Part shown: in pieces, positions 17,238-26,104 of the stretch
How positions within the stretch are numbered: position 1 is the stretch's first letter
Layout: each line of letters opens with the position of its first letter
Source: CAIKMD01 sp035277525
Lineage (GTDB): Bacteria > Pseudomonadota > Alphaproteobacteria > ATCC43930 > CGMCC-115725
Direction: 5' to 3'
Assembly (NCBI GenBank): GCA_035277525.1
Contig: DATEKH010000152.1
Location: forward strand, 1 to 64,000
Length of the DNA stretch: 64,000 nt
The notes under the pieces: generated by a model
The model's input: only the letters and a program-made list of their open reading frames with translations
Told to the model about the DNA's origin: nothing
Databases searched by the model: none
Program-made: the position numbers and the translations under genes

Positions 17238-18251
17238 ATGATCATCGACGTCTATAATCACTTCATGCCGAAGCCGTTTCTCGACCGGCTCGGAGATCTC
17301 ATTCCGGGGCATGTCGTGTTGAAGGCATTTCCGCGGCTGCGCACGCTGTGGGATATCGAAGCGCGGCTGCGGCTGCTCGACCGTTTCGGCGACTACGTCC
17401 AGATCGTCTCGCTTGCCAACCCGCCGCTCGAGCTGCTCGCCGGGCCCGAGCAAACGCCCGAGCTCGCGCGTATCGCGAATGATGGGCTGGCCGAGCTCTG
17501 CCGCGCGCATCCCGATCGCTTTCCCGCCTTCATTGCATCGATGCCGATGAACAATGTCGCCGCGTGTCTCGAAGAGATCGAACGCGCGATCGGCACGCTC
17601 GGCGCGCGCGGCATTCAGATCTTCACCAACGTCGCCGGCAAGCCGCTGAGCGCGCCCGAGCTCCGTCCGATTTTCGCGCGCATGGCAAAGATCGATCTGC
17701 CGATCTGGATTCATCCGATCCGCGGCCCGCAATTCGCGGACTATACCAGCGAAAGCGCATCCGAGGCCGAGATCTGGTTCACCTTCGGCTGGCCCTACGA
17801 GACCACCGCGGCGGTGACGCGGCTCATTTATTCGGGCATCTATGACGAATTTCCGGGCCTCAAGATCATCACCCATCACATGGGTGGAATGATTCCTTAT
17901 TACGCCGGGAAAATCGGGCTAGGCTTCAGCCAGATTTTCTTTGGCACCACCGACCGCAATCCCGCGGCCGAGCAGGCCGGCCTGAAGCTGAAGCCGATCG
18001 AGTATTACAAGAAGCTCTACGCCGACACGGCCCTCAACGGAAATATCGCGGCCACGCAATGCGGCCACGCCTTCTTCGCGACCGATCATTGTCTGTTCGC
18101 GACCGACGCGCCGTTCGACGCCGAGCAAGGCAATGCGCTCATCGGCGGCACGATCGAGGCGGTCGGCGCGCTGCAGGCATCGGCGCGGGATCTCGCGCGG
18201 ATTCGCGCCGAAAACGCACAGAATCTGCTCAGATTGGGATCCGCCAGCTAG
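17238..18251 (+). CDS. Amidohydrolase family protein (ACMSD/decarboxylase-like)
   Basis: A 337-residue TIM-barrel protein of the amidohydrolase 2 family, which includes ACMSD and gamma-resorcylate decarboxylase. The N-terminal MIIDVYNHFMP keeps one His of the usual DxHxH motif but has Tyr-Asn instead of the first His, a deviation in the metal site. LPIWIHPIRG, THHMGGMIPYYAGK and CLFATDAPFD carry the remaining ligands (two His and the Asp). It could decarboxylate or hydrolyse a ring-cleavage product or a phenolic acid. ATG 17238 has a GGGAG ribosome binding site. It lies divergent from the TRAP operon, 180 bases away, so the transporter may bring in its substrate. Confidence 0.85.
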   Translation: MIIDVYNHFMPKPFLDRLGDLIPGHVVLKAFPRLRTLWDIEARLRLLDRFGDYVQIVSLANPPLELLAGPEQTPELARIANDGLAELCRAHPDRFPAFIASMPMNNVAACLEEIERAIGTLGARGIQIFTNVAGKPLSAPELRPIFARMAKIDLPIWIHPIRGPQFADYTSESASEAEIWFTFGWPYETTAAVTRLIYSGIYDEFPGLKIITHHMGGMIPYYAGKIGLGFSQIFFGTTDRNPAAEQAGLKLKPIEYYKKLYADTALNGNIAATQCGHAFFATDHCLFATDAPFDAEQGNALIGGTIEAVGALQASARDLARIRAENAQNLLRLGSAS

Positions 18252-18394
18252 ACGCCTTGCCGAGATCGGCGTTTGCGATCCGCTTGAAATCTTTGTGAGC
18301 TGCAGCCGCACGGCGCGCTGTCGATCTTCACTTCAGGTGTCGTCCCGTCCTATTGTTGACGGCATCGGCGTTCAACCATGCTGGAACGGGAGCG

Positions 18395-19432
18395 ATGGCG
18401 CAAATCCTCATCACCCTTTTGATCTGCGCCGCGCTGTGTGCCGTTGCCTTGCCGCGGAAATGTCGCGCGGTCATGGCGGCCGCTGCGGTTGGCGCTATCC
18501 CGCTGATCGCCGGACTGCCTGGGCCCGCTCGCGCCGCCGTGCCGTACACGGAATACGCGCTCGCCTGGCAGGGCACAGAGCGGCATTACCTGCTGCGTCT
18601 ACCGCCTCACGCGAGCGATCAGCCTTTGCCGCTCGTCATCGGTTTTCACGGCTATGGCGACAGCGCAAAAGAATTTGCTGACGCGGCGCAACTCGGGATG
18701 GCGACCGACGAAGCAAGCATGATGGCTGCCTTTCCGATGAGCATCGACAAAAAGCGGGGGGAGCAATCCTGGAACGCCACGGTCTGTTGCGGGAGCGCGC
18801 TCGAGAAGAATGTCGACGATGTTGGCTTCGTCGGCGCGATGATCAAGGACATCGCCGCGCATCATGCGCTTGACCGCAGCCGTGTTTACGCCACCGGTCA
18901 TTCGAATGGCGCGACACTGGTCTTTCAGCTTGCCGCGCTTCATCCCGATTGGTTTGCAGCCATCGCCGTGGTGGCGGGACGGATCGGCGGCGGCACGCCC
19001 GATGGCAAGAACTATGTCCTGCCCACGCCCGCTCTGCCGATGCCGGTGATGATGATGCAGGGGACGGACGACCCGGTCGTGCCCTATGACGGCAGTCGCG
19101 GGCCCAACGACCAGCCCTATCTCTGGTCGCTCTCGGTTGACGATGCCGTGCATTTTTGGGCTGCCGCCGATCGCTGCACGGACTCAGATGTCGAGCCCGA
19201 GCGCGTTTCGCGAAAGCTGAGACTGACGGAGTATAAGACTTGCGCTCGTGGCAGTGTCGTCAAGCTGTGGACCATTGAGGGCGGCGATCATTCTTGGCCG
19301 GGCCGTATCTTCCCGGCCCGCAAGGGAGCGCGCTCCGCCACGGACGAGATCATCGCTTTCTTCAAGCAATTCACACGCGAAGCGCAAGCGGGAGAGGACG
19401 CGCCCGGCCGGCCCAACGCCGCGAAACGGTAG
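18395..19432 (+). CDS. Secreted PHB-depolymerase/feruloyl-esterase-like hydrolase (LpqC family)
   Basis: A 345-residue alpha/beta hydrolase of the PHB depolymerase/CE1 esterase family. The nucleophile elbow is GHSNGA, the acid lies in MQGTDDPVVPYDG, and the catalytic His in EGGDHSWPG, in the usual order. A hydrophobic N-terminus ending in PGPARAA near residue 50 is a signal peptide, so it acts outside the cytoplasm. It probably cleaves ester bonds, for example feruloyl esters or short polyester. ATG 18395 follows GGAACGGGAG; an in-frame TTG 14 codons upstream is less likely. The gene stands alone between the amidohydrolase and the convergent Rieske oxygenase. Confidence 0.85.
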   Translation: MAQILITLLICAALCAVALPRKCRAVMAAAAVGAIPLIAGLPGPARAAVPYTEYALAWQGTERHYLLRLPPHASDQPLPLVIGFHGYGDSAKEFADAAQLGMATDEASMMAAFPMSIDKKRGEQSWNATVCCGSALEKNVDDVGFVGAMIKDIAAHHALDRSRVYATGHSNGATLVFQLAALHPDWFAAIAVVAGRIGGGTPDGKNYVLPTPALPMPVMMMQGTDDPVVPYDGSRGPNDQPYLWSLSVDDAVHFWAAADRCTDSDVEPERVSRKLRLTEYKTCARGSVVKLWTIEGGDHSWPGRIFPARKGARSATDEIIAFFKQFTREAQAGEDAPGRPNAAKR

Positions 19433-19541
19433 ACGAGGCGCGCTATCGACAACCCCTTGCTCTCGCCCAACGCCCGACGACCGCGGCCTGAGCGGACGCC
19501 GATGCGCCGGCTATTCTCTTGGCGGGTAAGAGACCTTGCCC

Positions 19542-20717
19542 TCAACTCTCGATCAGGAAATTCCCCGCCTCGGTCCGTTCGGGCGCGGCTTGCGGATCGA
19601 GACCGACGCCGATCGGGTCCTTACCCGCAGCGACTGCTTCCACTTGCTGCAGCAGGAAGCGGCGGAGCATGACGAGACCTTGATCGGTCGTGACGAGATG
19701 CTCCTCGGAGTGCAGCGTCATCGAGCCTTGCCCGGTCTGCGCCTCGAAATCGTCGGGATATTGCTGATGCTGGGCCTCCGTCATGTCGTCCCAATTCATT
19801 CCACCCGGCCGGGTGAAGGCGCGGCTCCAGCCGGGTTTGCGCTTCAGAGCGGCGTAGAGCATGTGATGCGTGTCGTCGACCGGCAGGAGCCAGCTCATCG
19901 ATTCGCATTTGCCGTAGCGTGAAATCCCCGGATCCGGCACCAGCCGCATGGTCGGCAGCACGCCTTCGACGATGCGCAGCAAGGTCTTGCCATCGTCGAG
20001 CTTGCGCCGTGACATGGTCTTTACCCCGTGCTCGGTTCGCTCCCAGGTGATCTGCGGCATGCGGCTCATCATCTCGACGAATTGCGTGCCGCTGTTGGAG
20101 CCGTGCAGGATCGGCACGTGAAAATGATCCGGCACATTGTCGAAATGATGCGTCCAGCTGCACGGGATGAGCTTCGGCCCGCTTTGGATGTGATCATCGG
20201 CCACGACAGTTTCGTCCGGCTCGCACCCCTCGAGCACGTCCCAGCGCGGCAGCACCGGCTTCTTCTCGGGCGGTCCCATATAGGCGAAGATCAGGCCGTA
20301 ACGCTCTTCCACCGGATACCAGGGCTGTCGCGTCTTGTCGCGATGGCGCCCGCCTTCGGGCTCGCAAGGCTGTTCGAGGCAGCGACCTTCGACATCGAAG
20401 AGCCAGCCGTGATAGCAGCAGCGGATGCCGCGTTCCTCGACCTTGCCGTAATAGAGCGTGGTGCCGCGATGCGCGCAGCGCGGATAGAGGAGTCCCGGCC
20501 GTCCCGTTCCATCGCGGAACAGGATCAGATCCTCGCCCAGCGCGCGAATGGCTTTCGGCCGCGCCGTCGCATCGATGCTAAGCCCGATCGGATGCCAATA
20601 GCGACGTAGCAGCGCGCCCATCCTGGTGCCGGACGCCGTGTCGGTCAGATCGCGGTTGATCGCGCCGGGCCGCCGACCATAGGCCGTGCCTGTGTCGAGA
20701 GCCTCATTCGATGCCAT
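19542..20717 (-). CDS. Rieske non-haem iron oxygenase, alpha subunit
   Basis: A 391-residue aromatic-ring-hydroxylating oxygenase. The Rieske cluster motif is C81-A-H83 and C100-C-Y-H103. The mononuclear iron site is in DNVPDHFHVPILHG, where Asp and two His residues match the DxxHxxxxH pattern. It would hydroxylate or demethylate an aromatic substrate in the cytoplasm using electrons from a reductase, but no ferredoxin or reductase gene is nearby. The layout resembles phthalate-, vanillate- or phenoxybenzoate-type single-component oxygenases. Start ATG 20717 has a GGGAGAAAG ribosome binding site; longer open frame upstream is rejected. It is divergent from the FAD monooxygenase at 20815 over 97 bases. 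Confidence 0.92.
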   Translation of the reverse strand: MASNEALDTGTAYGRRPGAINRDLTDTASGTRMGALLRRYWHPIGLSIDATARPKAIRALGEDLILFRDGTGRPGLLYPRCAHRGTTLYYGKVEERGIRCCYHGWLFDVEGRCLEQPCEPEGGRHRDKTRQPWYPVEERYGLIFAYMGPPEKKPVLPRWDVLEGCEPDETVVADDHIQSGPKLIPCSWTHHFDNVPDHFHVPILHGSNSGTQFVEMMSRMPQITWERTEHGVKTMSRRKLDDGKTLLRIVEGVLPTMRLVPDPGISRYGKCESMSWLLPVDDTHHMLYAALKRKPGWSRAFTRPGGMNWDDMTEAQHQQYPDDFEAQTGQGSMTLHSEEHLVTTDQGLVMLRRFLLQQVEAVAAGKDPIGVGLDPQAAPERTEAGNFLIES

Positions 20718-20814
20718 GGCTTTCTCCCGCCGCTCAGACTTGCGCGGAATATTCCGGCCTTGCCTCTCTGTCGTCAAATACCGCGTGCGGGGCGGATCGG
20801 CTAGGATCGGGCGC

Positions 20815-22023
20815 ATGGCGCACGGGCGAGCTTTGATCGTGGGCGGATCGGTGGGCGGCTTGTTTGCGGCGCATTTCCTGCGCGCGGCGGGGTGGGACGC
20901 CGTCGTGGTCGAGCGCAGCGACGGCGAACTCGCCGATCGGGGCGCCAGCATCGGCACGCGCGAGGAGCTGTTCGACGCCCTACGCTGCATCGGAATTTCG
21001 CTCGATCCCTCGGCCGGCGTCGCCGCGCGCTCGCGCATCTGTCTCGATGACAAAGGCAGCATTATCGAGGAGCTGCCGATCGCGTCGGTCAGCAGCGCCT
21101 GGGACCGCATTTATCGCCCGCTTCGCGCCGCGCTGCCCGCGTCTTGCTATCGCGCCGGCCTGCGGGTGGAGCGCGTGGAGCCCAGGCCGAATGGGGTCAC
21201 CGCAATCTTCGCCGATGGCACGCGCGGCGAAGCCGATCTGCTGATCGCCGCCGACGGCATCCATTCGACGGTGCGCGGGCAATTAATGCCCGAAGCGGCG
21301 GCGCGCTATGCGGGTTATGTCGCATGGCGCGGCGTCATCGAAGAAAGCGCGCTCACGCGCGAAGAGCACGAGCTGCTCTTCGGGCGGATGTGCTTTTGCT
21401 TGCCCGAGGGCGAGCTGTTGCTCGCCATGGGCATGCCCGGGCGGGATGACGATACGCGGCCGGGAAAGCGGCGTTATTATTGGATCTGGTTTCGCGCCGC
21501 CGATCGCGAGCGCGGCCTGCCTTTGCTGTGCACAGACGAATCCGGCCGGTGCCACGGAGCTTCGATTCCACCGCCACTGGTGCGGGGCGAGGTCCTGGCG
21601 GATTTGCGGCGGGCGGCCGAGGCTCGCTTTGCGCCGCCATTGGCCGCTATCATCCGCCGCACGGCGCAGCCCTTCCCGCACGGCATCTTCGATTTCGAAT
21701 CGTCCCGCCTCGTTTTCGGACGTGTTGCGGTGCTGGGTGACGCCGCGTTTGTCGCGCGGCCTCATGTCGGCGCCGGCGTCACCAAGGCGGCGCTCGACGC
21801 GCAATGCCTGGCGGACGCGTTGGCGGCGGGTGGCGATATCGCCGCCGCGCTCGCGCGCTACGAAGGCGAAAGGCGCGCTTTCGGCCAGGCGCTTGTGGCA
21901 CGCGGCCGCTATCTCGGCGCCTATCTCGAAGCGCATTCGAAAGCACCGGATCGATTCGCGGCCCGCGCGCGCGAGCCGGCGGCCGTGCTCGCCGAATACG
22001 GCTCGGCCGGGCGATCGCGTTGA
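20815..22023 (+). CDS. FAD-dependent monooxygenase, DHPH-like
   Basis: A 402-residue flavoprotein hydroxylase. GGSVGGLFAAHFL at about 9-21 is the dinucleotide-binding motif, AADGIHSTVR near 155 the DG motif, and GDAAFVARPHVGAGVTKAA near 310 the GD motif with the variant seen in 2,6-dihydroxypyridine 3-monooxygenase and relatives. It would hydroxylate a phenolic or pyridine ring with NAD(P)H and oxygen. ATG 20815 is chosen because the Rossmann motif begins directly after it; no strong ribosome binding site is visible. It is divergent from the Rieske oxygenase and precedes an MFS exporter. Confidence 0.87.
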   Translation: MAHGRALIVGGSVGGLFAAHFLRAAGWDAVVVERSDGELADRGASIGTREELFDALRCIGISLDPSAGVAARSRICLDDKGSIIEELPIASVSSAWDRIYRPLRAALPASCYRAGLRVERVEPRPNGVTAIFADGTRGEADLLIAADGIHSTVRGQLMPEAAARYAGYVAWRGVIEESALTREEHELLFGRMCFCLPEGELLLAMGMPGRDDDTRPGKRRYYWIWFRAADRERGLPLLCTDESGRCHGASIPPPLVRGEVLADLRRAAEARFAPPLAAIIRRTAQPFPHGIFDFESSRLVFGRVAVLGDAAFVARPHVGAGVTKAALDAQCLADALAAGGDIAAALARYEGERRAFGQALVARGRYLGAYLEAHSKAPDRFAARAREPAAVLAEYGSAGRSR

Positions 22024-22135
22024 AGCGCTCCCGTTCCAAGCCGCGCGGCGTCGATTATCCATGAGGAAAGACGGGGGCTGACATGACCGCCGCGTGATTG
22101 AAGCAGCATCCCGCCGCCGGCATACTCGCGCCGCT

Positions 22136-23398
22136 ATGACGCCCGCAGAACTTGAAAGCGCCGAACCGCTTGAGCCGATCGCGATTGCCGCGCCCATACG
22201 CACCGTGCCCGGAACCGAGACTGCCACTTTCGCCGTTCTCGGCGCACTGAGCTTCTGCCATCTGCTCAACGACATGATCGCCTCGCTCGTGCCGGCGATC
22301 TATCCGATCTTCCGCGACGTGTTCCGGCTCGACTACGCGCAGATCGGTCTCATTACGCTGACCTATCAATGCACGGCGTCGGTCTTCCAGCCGGTCGTCG
22401 GGCTTTATACCGATCATCGGCCGAAACCCTATTCGCTGTCGGCCGGCATGGGGTTCACGCTGGTCGGGCTTTTGCTGCTGGCGCGGGCATCGAATTTCAG
22501 CGCGCTTCTCGTCGCGGCGGGCCTGGTCGGACTGGGCTCCGCGGTGTTTCATCCGGAATCCTCGCGTGTGGCACGCATGGCCTCGGGCGGGCAACACGGG
22601 CTGGCGCAGTCGCTGTTCCAGGTCGGCGGCAATCTCGGCGCATCGCTCGGGCCCTTGCTCGCGGCTTTCATCGTGGTGCCGCTTGGGCAGAAGAGCATCG
22701 CCTGGTTTACCTTGGCCGCGCTTCTGGCAATCATTGTGCTCGCGCGCATCGGCGGATGGTACAAGCGGCGCCGTGTCGCTACGCCAAGTTCGAGCCGCGC
22801 GCGAGCGGCCTCGGTCGGTCTTCCCGTGCCCTCGCGCAAGGTCGCGGTGTCGCTGCTGGTGCTGCTCGCGCTGATCTTCTCGAAATTCTTCTACACGGCC
22901 GGCCTCACCAATTACTACACCTTCTACCTGATCGATCGGTTTGGACTTTCGGTGCCGGCGGCGCAAATCTATCTCTTCGTCTTTCTTGCCTCGGTCGCTG
23001 TCGGCACGGTTATCGGCGGCCCGGTCGGCGACCGCATGGGCCGGAAATTCGTCATGTGGTTCTCGATCCTCGGCGCTCTGCCCTTCACGCTGGCTCTGCC
23101 TTACGCCAATCTCTTTTGGACGGGAATCCTGACCGTCCTTATCGGCGTCATCACGGCCTCGGCCTTTTCGGCGATTCTCGTCTACGCGCAGGAGCTTATC
23201 CCGGGCCGCATCGGCATGATCTCGGGGCTGTTCTTCGGTCTTGCCTTCGGCATGGCGGGCATCGCCGCCGCGGCGCTCGGCCATCTCGCCGATCTGACGA
23301 GCATCGCTTATGTCTATCGCGTTTGCTCGTTCCTGCCGCTGATCGGACTGCTAACGGCCTTCCTGCCCGAGATCGAGAAGCGGCCGGCCCGCCGCTGA
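22136..23398 (+). CDS. MFS transporter, fosmidomycin-resistance (Fsr)-like
   Basis: A 420-residue membrane protein with 12 hydrophobic segments and features of the Fsr group: SFCHLLNDMIASLVPAIYPI in the first helix, PKPYSLSAGMGF after the second, and GSAVFHPESSRVARMASGG in the loop before helix five, which is diagnostic. A central hydrophilic loop near 205-235 divides the two six-helix halves. It would export a small molecule or drug by proton antiport; a role in expelling a toxic aromatic intermediate is possible. ATG 22136 is preferred; a GTG 14 codons upstream is an alternative. It follows the FAD monooxygenase by 112 bases and may be co-transcribed. Confidence 0.9.
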   Translation: MTPAELESAEPLEPIAIAAPIRTVPGTETATFAVLGALSFCHLLNDMIASLVPAIYPIFRDVFRLDYAQIGLITLTYQCTASVFQPVVGLYTDHRPKPYSLSAGMGFTLVGLLLLARASNFSALLVAAGLVGLGSAVFHPESSRVARMASGGQHGLAQSLFQVGGNLGASLGPLLAAFIVVPLGQKSIAWFTLAALLAIIVLARIGGWYKRRRVATPSSSRARAASVGLPVPSRKVAVSLLVLLALIFSKFFYTAGLTNYYTFYLIDRFGLSVPAAQIYLFVFLASVAVGTVIGGPVGDRMGRKFVMWFSILGALPFTLALPYANLFWTGILTVLIGVITASAFSAILVYAQELIPGRIGMISGLFFGLAFGMAGIAAAALGHLADLTSIAYVYRVCSFLPLIGLLTAFLPEIEKRPARR

Positions 23399-23417
23399 GC
23401 CGGCGTTCGCTTGAAGC

Positions 23418-25028
23418 CTAGTGACCCGTCGCGATGGCGGCGACGTTGCCGGGGGCCTCGGGCGGCGCATCGCCGCGCCAAACGACATGCATGTCGGGCC
23501 GCAGCAGCAAGAGATCGTATTGATAGACCGCGCGCGGCGCGTCTTCGGCGATATCGAGCACCGTAACCGGTGCGCCGAAAGATCGGATCGCGCGCTCGAG
23601 CCCGTTGATATCGGCCTTGCTGCGCCCAAGCTTCAGGATGGTGTAGCCGTCGGGAATCCGGTCCTGGATCGGCGTGCCGTCTCGGAGCCAGACATGCGGC
23701 AGGCGCGCGCCCGGCCAGCTTGTCGGCTCATAGGTGCGAAAGAGATGCTCCGGGCCGCCGGGGGTATCGCAAATGATCGGCGAGTCGACATAGCGATAGC
23801 CCAATTCGGCGCCGATCATCTCGTTGCTCTTGCGCTGCTCGATATTGGTGACGCGCGAGATTTCGGCGCGCAGCGCGGCGCCCTCGGGCGTATTGTCGCG
23901 GATAAAGGGCCGCCACAGGCCGCGCCATTTGCGCCGTCCCAGCGTCGCATAGCGCGACGCGCCGACATTGCGATCGCCCACCTGACGGCGCTCGATCTCA
24001 TACGCACGCAGCAAATTGGGCCCGCCCCAGCCTTGCAGTGTCGCGGCGAGCTTCCAGGACAGATCGATCGCATCGCCAACACCGCCATTCATGCCAAGCC
24101 CGCCGGTCGGAATGACGAGATGAACAGCGTCGCCGGCAAGAAAGACGCGGCCGTCGCCGAAGCGCTCGGCGAGCAGCAAATTCTGCCGCCACGGGTTGCA
24201 GGTCAGCATCTCGAACTTCACCGGCGCTCCGACCACCTTCTCGAAAAGCGGCTTCATGTCCTCGTCGCGCTCGACCACGGCGTGAAGCGTGTAGTGTTTG
24301 GTCGAGTCCTGCATGATGAGGAAGGAGTTGTATTCGTCGGCGACGTGATAGTGGCGGCCATGGCCCGGGCCTTGGCCGAGCGGCATGCGCTCAAACAGCT
24401 CGTCGCAGCGGTAAAGCGCCTGGCGCAGCTCGAGGAGATTGGCCTCGCCCTTGAGCTTGATGCCGAGCTGCTTTCTCACCGTGCTCGCGCCGCCATCGCA
24501 GCCGGCGAGATAGGCGGCGCGGATGGTCTCGGCGCCCGCGCGCGTCTTGAGCGAAGCTTCGACGCCGCTTTCGTCCTGGGTGAAAGAAACCAGCTCGCAG
24601 CCGAAACGCACCGTGACATTGGGCGTTCGCTCCGCGATCGATTTGAGTAGCGGCTCGAGCGTGTATTGCGAGATCAGCTGATAGGGCTCGAGCGGCAGGG
24701 AACCATCGTTGCAGCGTGCGATCTCCGCGCGGGCTTCGGCCACCGACGGGTAATGCAGGTGCAAGAGCGGCTTTTCGACCAGCGACAGGACGATGAAGAC
24801 ATCCATCGGAATGTCCTCGCGCATGCCGGCCTTGCGCACCGCATCGGCGATGCCCAGCCGGCGATAGATTTCCATGGTCCGCGCGTTGCAGCGCTCCATT
24901 TTCGGCAGGAAAGCCGGCGCGTCTTTCTGCTCGACGAGAACCGTCTTGATGCCGCGCCCGCCGAGATCGATTGCGAGAGTGAGACCGACCGGTCCGCCGC
25001 CGACGATAAGTACCTGCGTATCCGTCAA
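23418..25028 (-). CDS. FAD-dependent aromatic hydroxylase (MhpA/TfdB-like)
   Basis: A 536-residue class A flavoprotein monooxygenase. The N-terminus VLIVGGGPVGLTLAIDLG is the FAD-binding fold, CDGGASTVRKQLGI the DG motif, and GDAVHLVIPTGGLGMNGGVGDA the GD motif. The C-terminal 130 residues form the thioredoxin-like domain typical of PheA, TfdB and MhpA. It would add a hydroxyl group to a phenolic ring before ring cleavage. The start is a TTG at 25028 with a GAGGAG upstream. It is the last gene of a leftward run starting at LysR: 27 bases follow the TRAP binding protein. The extradiol dioxygenase at 32919-34923 could act on its product. Confidence 0.9.
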   Translation of the reverse strand: MTDTQVLIVGGGPVGLTLAIDLGGRGIKTVLVEQKDAPAFLPKMERCNARTMEIYRRLGIADAVRKAGMREDIPMDVFIVLSLVEKPLLHLHYPSVAEARAEIARCNDGSLPLEPYQLISQYTLEPLLKSIAERTPNVTVRFGCELVSFTQDESGVEASLKTRAGAETIRAAYLAGCDGGASTVRKQLGIKLKGEANLLELRQALYRCDELFERMPLGQGPGHGRHYHVADEYNSFLIMQDSTKHYTLHAVVERDEDMKPLFEKVVGAPVKFEMLTCNPWRQNLLLAERFGDGRVFLAGDAVHLVIPTGGLGMNGGVGDAIDLSWKLAATLQGWGGPNLLRAYEIERRQVGDRNVGASRYATLGRRKWRGLWRPFIRDNTPEGAALRAEISRVTNIEQRKSNEMIGAELGYRYVDSPIICDTPGGPEHLFRTYEPTSWPGARLPHVWLRDGTPIQDRIPDGYTILKLGRSKADINGLERAIRSFGAPVTVLDIAEDAPRAVYQYDLLLLRPDMHVVWRGDAPPEAPGNVAAIATGH

Positions 25029-25055
25029 TTCCTGTCGAGACTCCTCGTTTGCCGC

Positions 25056-26066
25056 CTATTTGCCAGCGCGGATCGCGGCCAATTCGCTGCGGAACGCCGC
25101 CAGCACCTTGGCGCCATCGGGCGTGGCCTTGACCCATTCCTCGGTCACCGGAGCCACCAGCGCCTTCCAGCGCGCCTCTTCGTCCGGCGCGAGGGTGGCG
25201 ATGGTCTGGCCTTTCATGCCGGCGGTCGCGTCGCGTCCGCTCGCCTCCATCACATCGTCGGCCCGTGCCAGACGCATGACATAGGCCTCGCCTGAGAATT
25301 TGTCGATTGCCGCCCGGCCTTTTTCGGGCAGCTTGGCGTAGCTTTCCTTGTTCATGAAGACATAGCCCGTGTTGTTGCCGAGCGGCACCTCGAGATGGAA
25401 GTTCGTTACCTCGTCGAGATGGAAAGTGGGGACGCTCGGCCAGCCCTGGGCCACCGCCTCCACCAGCCCGCGCTGCAGACTCTGATAAAGCTCGCCCGGT
25501 TGCAGCGAGATCGGCGCCGCGCCGAGCCGCGGCATCAGCGTGCTCAGCACCCGTCCCTCGACGCTGACTTTGAGCCCCTTCATATCGGCGAGGGTGTGGA
25601 TCGGCTTCTTCGAATGCAGCACGAGCGGTGGGAAAACGATGAAGCCCAGCGGCTTCACCCGCGTGAACTCGTCCGCAATGACCCCTTTCTCATAAAGCCG
25701 CCACAGCGCCAGCGCGTCCTCGCGATGGTTCTTGGTCTCGAAAGGCAGCGTGCCGACATTGGTCTTGGGGAAGACCGAGGAGACCGGGCCGAAGACGGCG
25801 AGGCCGATATCGACAACGCCGCTGGTGATGCGGTCATACATGTTGGAGTTGTCGCCGATCACGCCGCCGGGAAAGACTTTCACGTCGATCGCGCCGTCGG
25901 ACGCTTTGGTCACGTCCTCGGCCCAACGCTGCGCGCCTTGCGCGAAGAGAGCGTTATTGGCTGCCGAAGGATAGGCGAACTTCACCTGGACCGGATCGGC
26001 GAGGGCGGGGATGACGGCGCCGAGTAAGGCGGCGCTGGAAAGAACGAGAGTTCGTAGGCGTTTCAT
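25056..26066 (-). CDS. dctP: TRAP transporter solute-binding protein (DctP), second system
   Basis: A 336-residue periplasmic binding protein with a signal peptide ending at PALADP (about residue 24). GGVIGDNSNMYDRITSGVVDIGL, KGLKVSVEGRVLSTLMPRLGAAPI and NTGYVFMNKESYAKLPEKGR are the usual DctP segments in order. It should deliver a carboxylate to the fused permease at 29725-31677, from which it is separated by the molybdenum hydroxylase and the flavin monooxygenase. ATG 26066 has a GGGGGAAT ribosome binding site. It sits 38 bases after the molybdenum enzyme in the same leftward operon. Confidence 0.92.
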   Translation of the reverse strand: MKRLRTLVLSSAALLGAVIPALADPVQVKFAYPSAANNALFAQGAQRWAEDVTKASDGAIDVKVFPGGVIGDNSNMYDRITSGVVDIGLAVFGPVSSVFPKTNVGTLPFETKNHREDALALWRLYEKGVIADEFTRVKPLGFIVFPPLVLHSKKPIHTLADMKGLKVSVEGRVLSTLMPRLGAAPISLQPGELYQSLQRGLVEAVAQGWPSVPTFHLDEVTNFHLEVPLGNNTGYVFMNKESYAKLPEKGRAAIDKFSGEAYVMRLARADDVMEASGRDATAGMKGQTIATLAPDEEARWKALVAPVTEEWVKATPDGAKVLAAFRSELAAIRAGK

Positions 26067-26104
26067 CGCGGATTCCCCCTGATCGTGACTTACTTGGGCG
26101 GCGT

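Noticed and set aside
17058..17879. N-terminal extension of about 270 residues on the first DctP
   Set aside because: A signal peptide with a strong ribosome binding site starts at 17057, and the extension overlaps the divergent amidohydrolase.
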